From the NCBI GenBank assembly GCA_035559315.1, contig DATMBJ010000178.1, positions 1 to 14,337 on the forward strand: a DNA stretch of 14,337 bases, written 5' to 3'. The notes under the pieces are model-generated. The model was not told where the DNA came from, searched no databases, and saw only the letters and a list, made by a program, of their open reading frames with translations. How positions within the stretch are numbered: the first letter of the stretch is position 1; each line of letters starts with the position of its first letter. Origin of the DNA: DATLZM01 sp035559315. GTDB taxonomy: Bacteria > Actinomycetota > UBA4738 > HRBIN12. The position numbers were made by a program, and so were the translations under genes. Positions 12,155 to 14,337 of the stretch are shown one piece after another.

Positions 12155-12814
12155 ATGGACGAGCGGATCCGCATCTTGATCGCCGACGACCACGCGCTGG
12201 TCCGCGAGGGGACCCGCCGGATCCTCGAGCGCGAGGAGGACCTGGAGGTCGTGGGCGAGGCGGCCGACGGAGAGGAGGCCGTGGCGCTCGCCGAACGCCT
12301 CGCGCCCGACGTCGCGGTGATCGACATCGGGATGCCCCGGGTGAACGGGATCGAGGCCACCCGGCGGATCAAGGAGGAGCATCCCGAGATCGGCGTCCTC
12401 GTGCTCACGGTGCACGACGACGACCCGTACGTGTACGCGATCCTCGAGGCCGGGGCCGCCGGCTACCTGCTCAAGGACGTCCGGGGCTCGGAGCTGGTCG
12501 ACGCGGTGCGATCGGTCCGCGCGGGAGAGGCGGTGCTCCACCCGGCCATCGCGCGGAAGGTGCTGGGCCGCTTCCGGGCGGCCAGCCGGGCGGAGGAAGG
12601 CGGGGTCCCCCTCACCGGCCGGGAGATCGAGGTGCTCCGGCTCGCCGCCCGTGGCCTCAGCAACAAGCAGATCGGCGCCCGGCTGGGTCTGTCGGCGCGG
12701 ACCGTCCAGGTCCACCTGGGGAGGATCTTCCGCAAGCTCCGGGTGGCCTCGAGGACCGAGGCCGTGATCCACGGGCTCCGCCGGGGCTGGATCCGGCTGG
12801 AGGACCTGGCGTGA
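12155..12814 (+). CDS. NarL/FixJ-family response regulator
   Basis: This is a 219-residue two-component response regulator. The receiver domain (about 4-122) has the acidic pair Asp11-Asp12 in IADDHALVREG, the phosphorylation site Asp57 in VIDIGMPRVNG, Thr85 in LVLTVHDDD and Lys107 in GYLLKDVRG. A LuxR-type helix-turn-helix (about 154-207) follows: LTGREIEVLRLAARGLSNKQIGARLGLSARTVQVHLGRIFRKL. Phosphorylated NarL-type proteins dimerise on DNA. ATG 12155 fits the family N-terminus (MDERIRILIADDH); the frame is open upstream to 12050 but that part looks non-coding and contains repeats and a -10 box. The kinase gene overlaps its stop as GTGA, so the pair is co-translated. The divergent redox operon is the obvious target candidate. 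Confidence 0.93.
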   Translation: MDERIRILIADDHALVREGTRRILEREEDLEVVGEAADGEEAVALAERLAPDVAVIDIGMPRVNGIEATRRIKEEHPEIGVLVLTVHDDDPYVYAILEAGAAGYLLKDVRGSELVDAVRSVRAGEAVLHPAIARKVLGRFRAASRAEEGGVPLTGREIEVLRLAARGLSNKQIGARLGLSARTVQVHLGRIFRKLRVASRTEAVIHGLRRGWIRLEDLA

Positions 12815-14310
12815 GCGCGGGGGCGAGCGCCGTCCCGGCCTCGGCGGTGGCGACCTGGGCCCGGCTCGTCCGGCGGCGCCTGCGGGAGCCGTCGTTCTGG
12901 GCGGTGCAGGCCGGGGTCCTGTCGATCACCGCCCTCCACCTCGCCATCGAGGGCCTCGGGCTCTTCCACCGGACGGCCGTGCTGGAGTCCGGGCTCCGCC
13001 ACGCGCCGGTCGTGCTCTACCTCGTTCCCATCGTCTACGCCGGGCTCCGCTACGGCCTCGAGGGATCGGCCCTCACCGGCGTGTGGAGCCTCGCGCTCAC
13101 GCTGCCCAACGTGTTCCTCTGGCACCGGGCGCAACTGGCCTGGGCTTGGGAGCTGCTCTACGTGACGATCGTCCTCGGGGTGGGTGCGGCGGTGGCCGCG
13201 CCCGTCGAGCGTGAGCGCCGCCAGCGGGAACAGCTCGCCGCCGCGGGCCGGCGGCTCGCGCTCCTGCACGGGGTGGCGTCGGCGCTCGTCTCGGCCTCGC
13301 CGCTCGACCGGGTCCTGCCCGCCGTGCTGGAGCGGGTGCGGGAGGTCCTGGGCCTGGCGACCGTCTCGGTGGTCGTCCGGGACCCCGAGGGCGGGGGCGA
13401 GGAACGCTGGAGCGCCCCGGCGGGCAGCGCTCCGGCGCCCGGGGCCGACGGACCCGAGGGGGAGAGCGGCTCCGCACCGGGACCCGGCGCGCGGCTCGTC
13501 GCCCCGCTCGGCGGGGACCCCGGGATCCCGGGCGCGCTCGTCGCGGTCCTCGACCCGACGCGCCCCGCGGGCCGCGACGACGAGGACCTCCTCCGCGCCG
13601 TCGCCGCCCAGATCGGGGTGGCCCTCGAGAACGACCGCCTCCACCGGCTGGAGAAGGAGCATCTGCGGTCCTACGTGCACGAGGTCACGCGGGTCCAGGA
13701 GGAGGAGCGGCGACGCCTGGCGCGGGAGCTCCACGACACGGCCGCGCAGGACCTGGTCCTGCTGGCGCGGGGGCTCGACGCCCTGGCCGAGCGCCTCCCC
13801 CCGGAGGCCGCGGGGCGAGCGCGGGAGCTGCGCGCGCGGGCCGCGGAGACGCTCGAGGGGCTGCGTCGGCTCAGCCGGGACCTGCGCCCCACGGTCCTCG
13901 ACGACCTCGGGCTGGTCCCGGCCCTCGAGTGGCTGGTGGCCGACCTCACGGGGCGGGCGGGCGTGGACGCTCGCTTCCACCTCTCGGGCCCGGCCCGTCG
14001 GCTGCCGGCGGAGACGGAGCTCGCCCTGTTCCGCGTGACCCAGGAGGCCCTCCGGAACGTCGAGCGGCACGCCGGGGCGCGGCGGGTCGAGGTACGGGTG
14101 GCGTTCGGCGACGACGAGGTCCGGATCGACGTCGAGGACGACGGCGGGGGCTTCGAGGTGGCGGAGCCCCTCGAGCGGCTGGCGCTCGAGGGGAAGCTGG
14201 GGCTCCTCGGCATGCGGGAGCGGGCGCAGCTGGTCGGCGGCTCGCTGTCGATCCGCTCCCGTCCCGGCCAGGGGACGGCGGTGACCGTCACCGTCCCGTC
14301 GGGCCCCTGA
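12811..14310 (+). CDS. Sensor histidine kinase (membrane, GAF, HisKA_3, HATPase)
   Basis: This is a 499-residue partner kinase of the adjacent NarL-type regulator. The N-terminus has about four hydrophobic spans (roughly 29-48, 65-79, 85-103 and 111-131) with hardly any external loop, so sensing may occur in the membrane. A GAF-like domain (about 148-280) follows, then a coiled segment EKEHLRSYVHEVTRVQEEERRR, then the HisKA_3 phosphoacceptor with His308 in RELHDTAAQDL. The ATPase domain (about 395-498) has the N-box ALRNVERHA, DDGGGF, LGLLGMRER and a closing GGSLSIRSRPGQGT. The GAF part contains a Gly/Pro/Glu-rich insertion (about 190-225) and shows no Cys or His typical of haem or Fe-S sensing, so the signal is unknown. 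GTG 12811 overlaps the regulator's stop by 4 bases. The remaining 27 bases of the window hold nothing recognisable. Confidence 0.92.
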   Translation: MSAGASAVPASAVATWARLVRRRLREPSFWAVQAGVLSITALHLAIEGLGLFHRTAVLESGLRHAPVVLYLVPIVYAGLRYGLEGSALTGVWSLALTLPNVFLWHRAQLAWAWELLYVTIVLGVGAAVAAPVERERRQREQLAAAGRRLALLHGVASALVSASPLDRVLPAVLERVREVLGLATVSVVVRDPEGGGEERWSAPAGSAPAPGADGPEGESGSAPGPGARLVAPLGGDPGIPGALVAVLDPTRPAGRDDEDLLRAVAAQIGVALENDRLHRLEKEHLRSYVHEVTRVQEEERRRLARELHDTAAQDLVLLARGLDALAERLPPEAAGRARELRARAAETLEGLRRLSRDLRPTVLDDLGLVPALEWLVADLTGRAGVDARFHLSGPARRLPAETELALFRVTQEALRNVERHAGARRVEVRVAFGDDEVRIDVEDDGGGFEVAEPLERLALEGKLGLLGMRERAQLVGGSLSIRSRPGQGTAVTVTVPSGP

Positions 14311-14337
14311 GCGGCAGCGGCGGCCGGACGAGCGCGC

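Noticed and set aside
9577..12408. A minus-strand open frame of over 900 codons covering the ferredoxin gene and running upstream through the NrfD gene
   Set aside because: Only the part from 10608 down is ferredoxin. Upstream it is an out-of-frame reading of the NrfD gene and of intergenic DNA, so there is no giant fusion protein.

Overview
The window is about 14 kb of very GC-rich DNA (roughly 70-75 % by eye). Codon third positions are nearly all G or C, GTG starts are frequent, 4-bp GTGA start/stop overlaps recur, and several genes sit almost directly behind a TAnnnT -10 box (near-leaderless transcripts). With the NarL/HisKA_3 pair, the MarR-MFS pair, the XRE-TPR regulator and an internal Tat signal like that of actinobacterial Rieske proteins, this suggests an actinobacterial chromosome. 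The lineage is inferred, not proven. I see no tRNA, rRNA, CRISPR array, insertion sequence or phage gene.

Layout. (1) 2-742 (+): 3' part of a lytic transglycosylase, followed by a GC-rich hairpin. (2) 856-3237 (+): one long protein fusing an APH-type kinase to a class-III PLP enzyme of the phospho-amine phospholyase type. (3) 3241-4515 (-): XRE helix-turn-helix regulator with TPR repeats. Divergent from it lies a well-formed promoter with a 27-bp dyad just upstream. It drives a 33-codon ORF (4697-4798) for a signal-peptide-like peptide ending in NWPRP, then a perfect 10-bp hairpin and an unrecognised 79-codon ORF (4846-5085). This looks like a receptor/exported-peptide signalling module and is the most interesting part of the window. 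(4) 5126-6861 (-): MarR repressor and MFS efflux pump, translationally coupled, with two perfect palindromes filling the spacer of the marR promoter. (5) 6999-8360 (+): aldo/keto reductase and a small cupin resembling metal-dependent hydroxynitrile-lyase cupins. (6) 8373-11948 (-): a tight three-gene operon for a membrane redox complex: NrfD/ActC-like quinone-binding membrane subunit, Tat-exported protein with four [4Fe-4S] motifs, and a membrane-anchored subunit with an Ig-like domain and a C-terminal cytochrome-c-like domain lacking every cysteine. No catalytic molybdopterin or multihaem subunit is present here. (7) 12155-14310 (+): a NarL-type response regulator and HisKA_3/GAF sensor kinase, overlapping by 4 bp and divergent from the redox operon. 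A dyad and three GGCGTAC repeats lie between them.

How the parts work together is inferred. The two-component system may control the redox operon. MarR probably represses itself and the pump, and may affect the divergent reductase. The XRE-TPR protein may sense a re-imported fragment of the small exported peptide and act at the dyad in front of the peptide gene.
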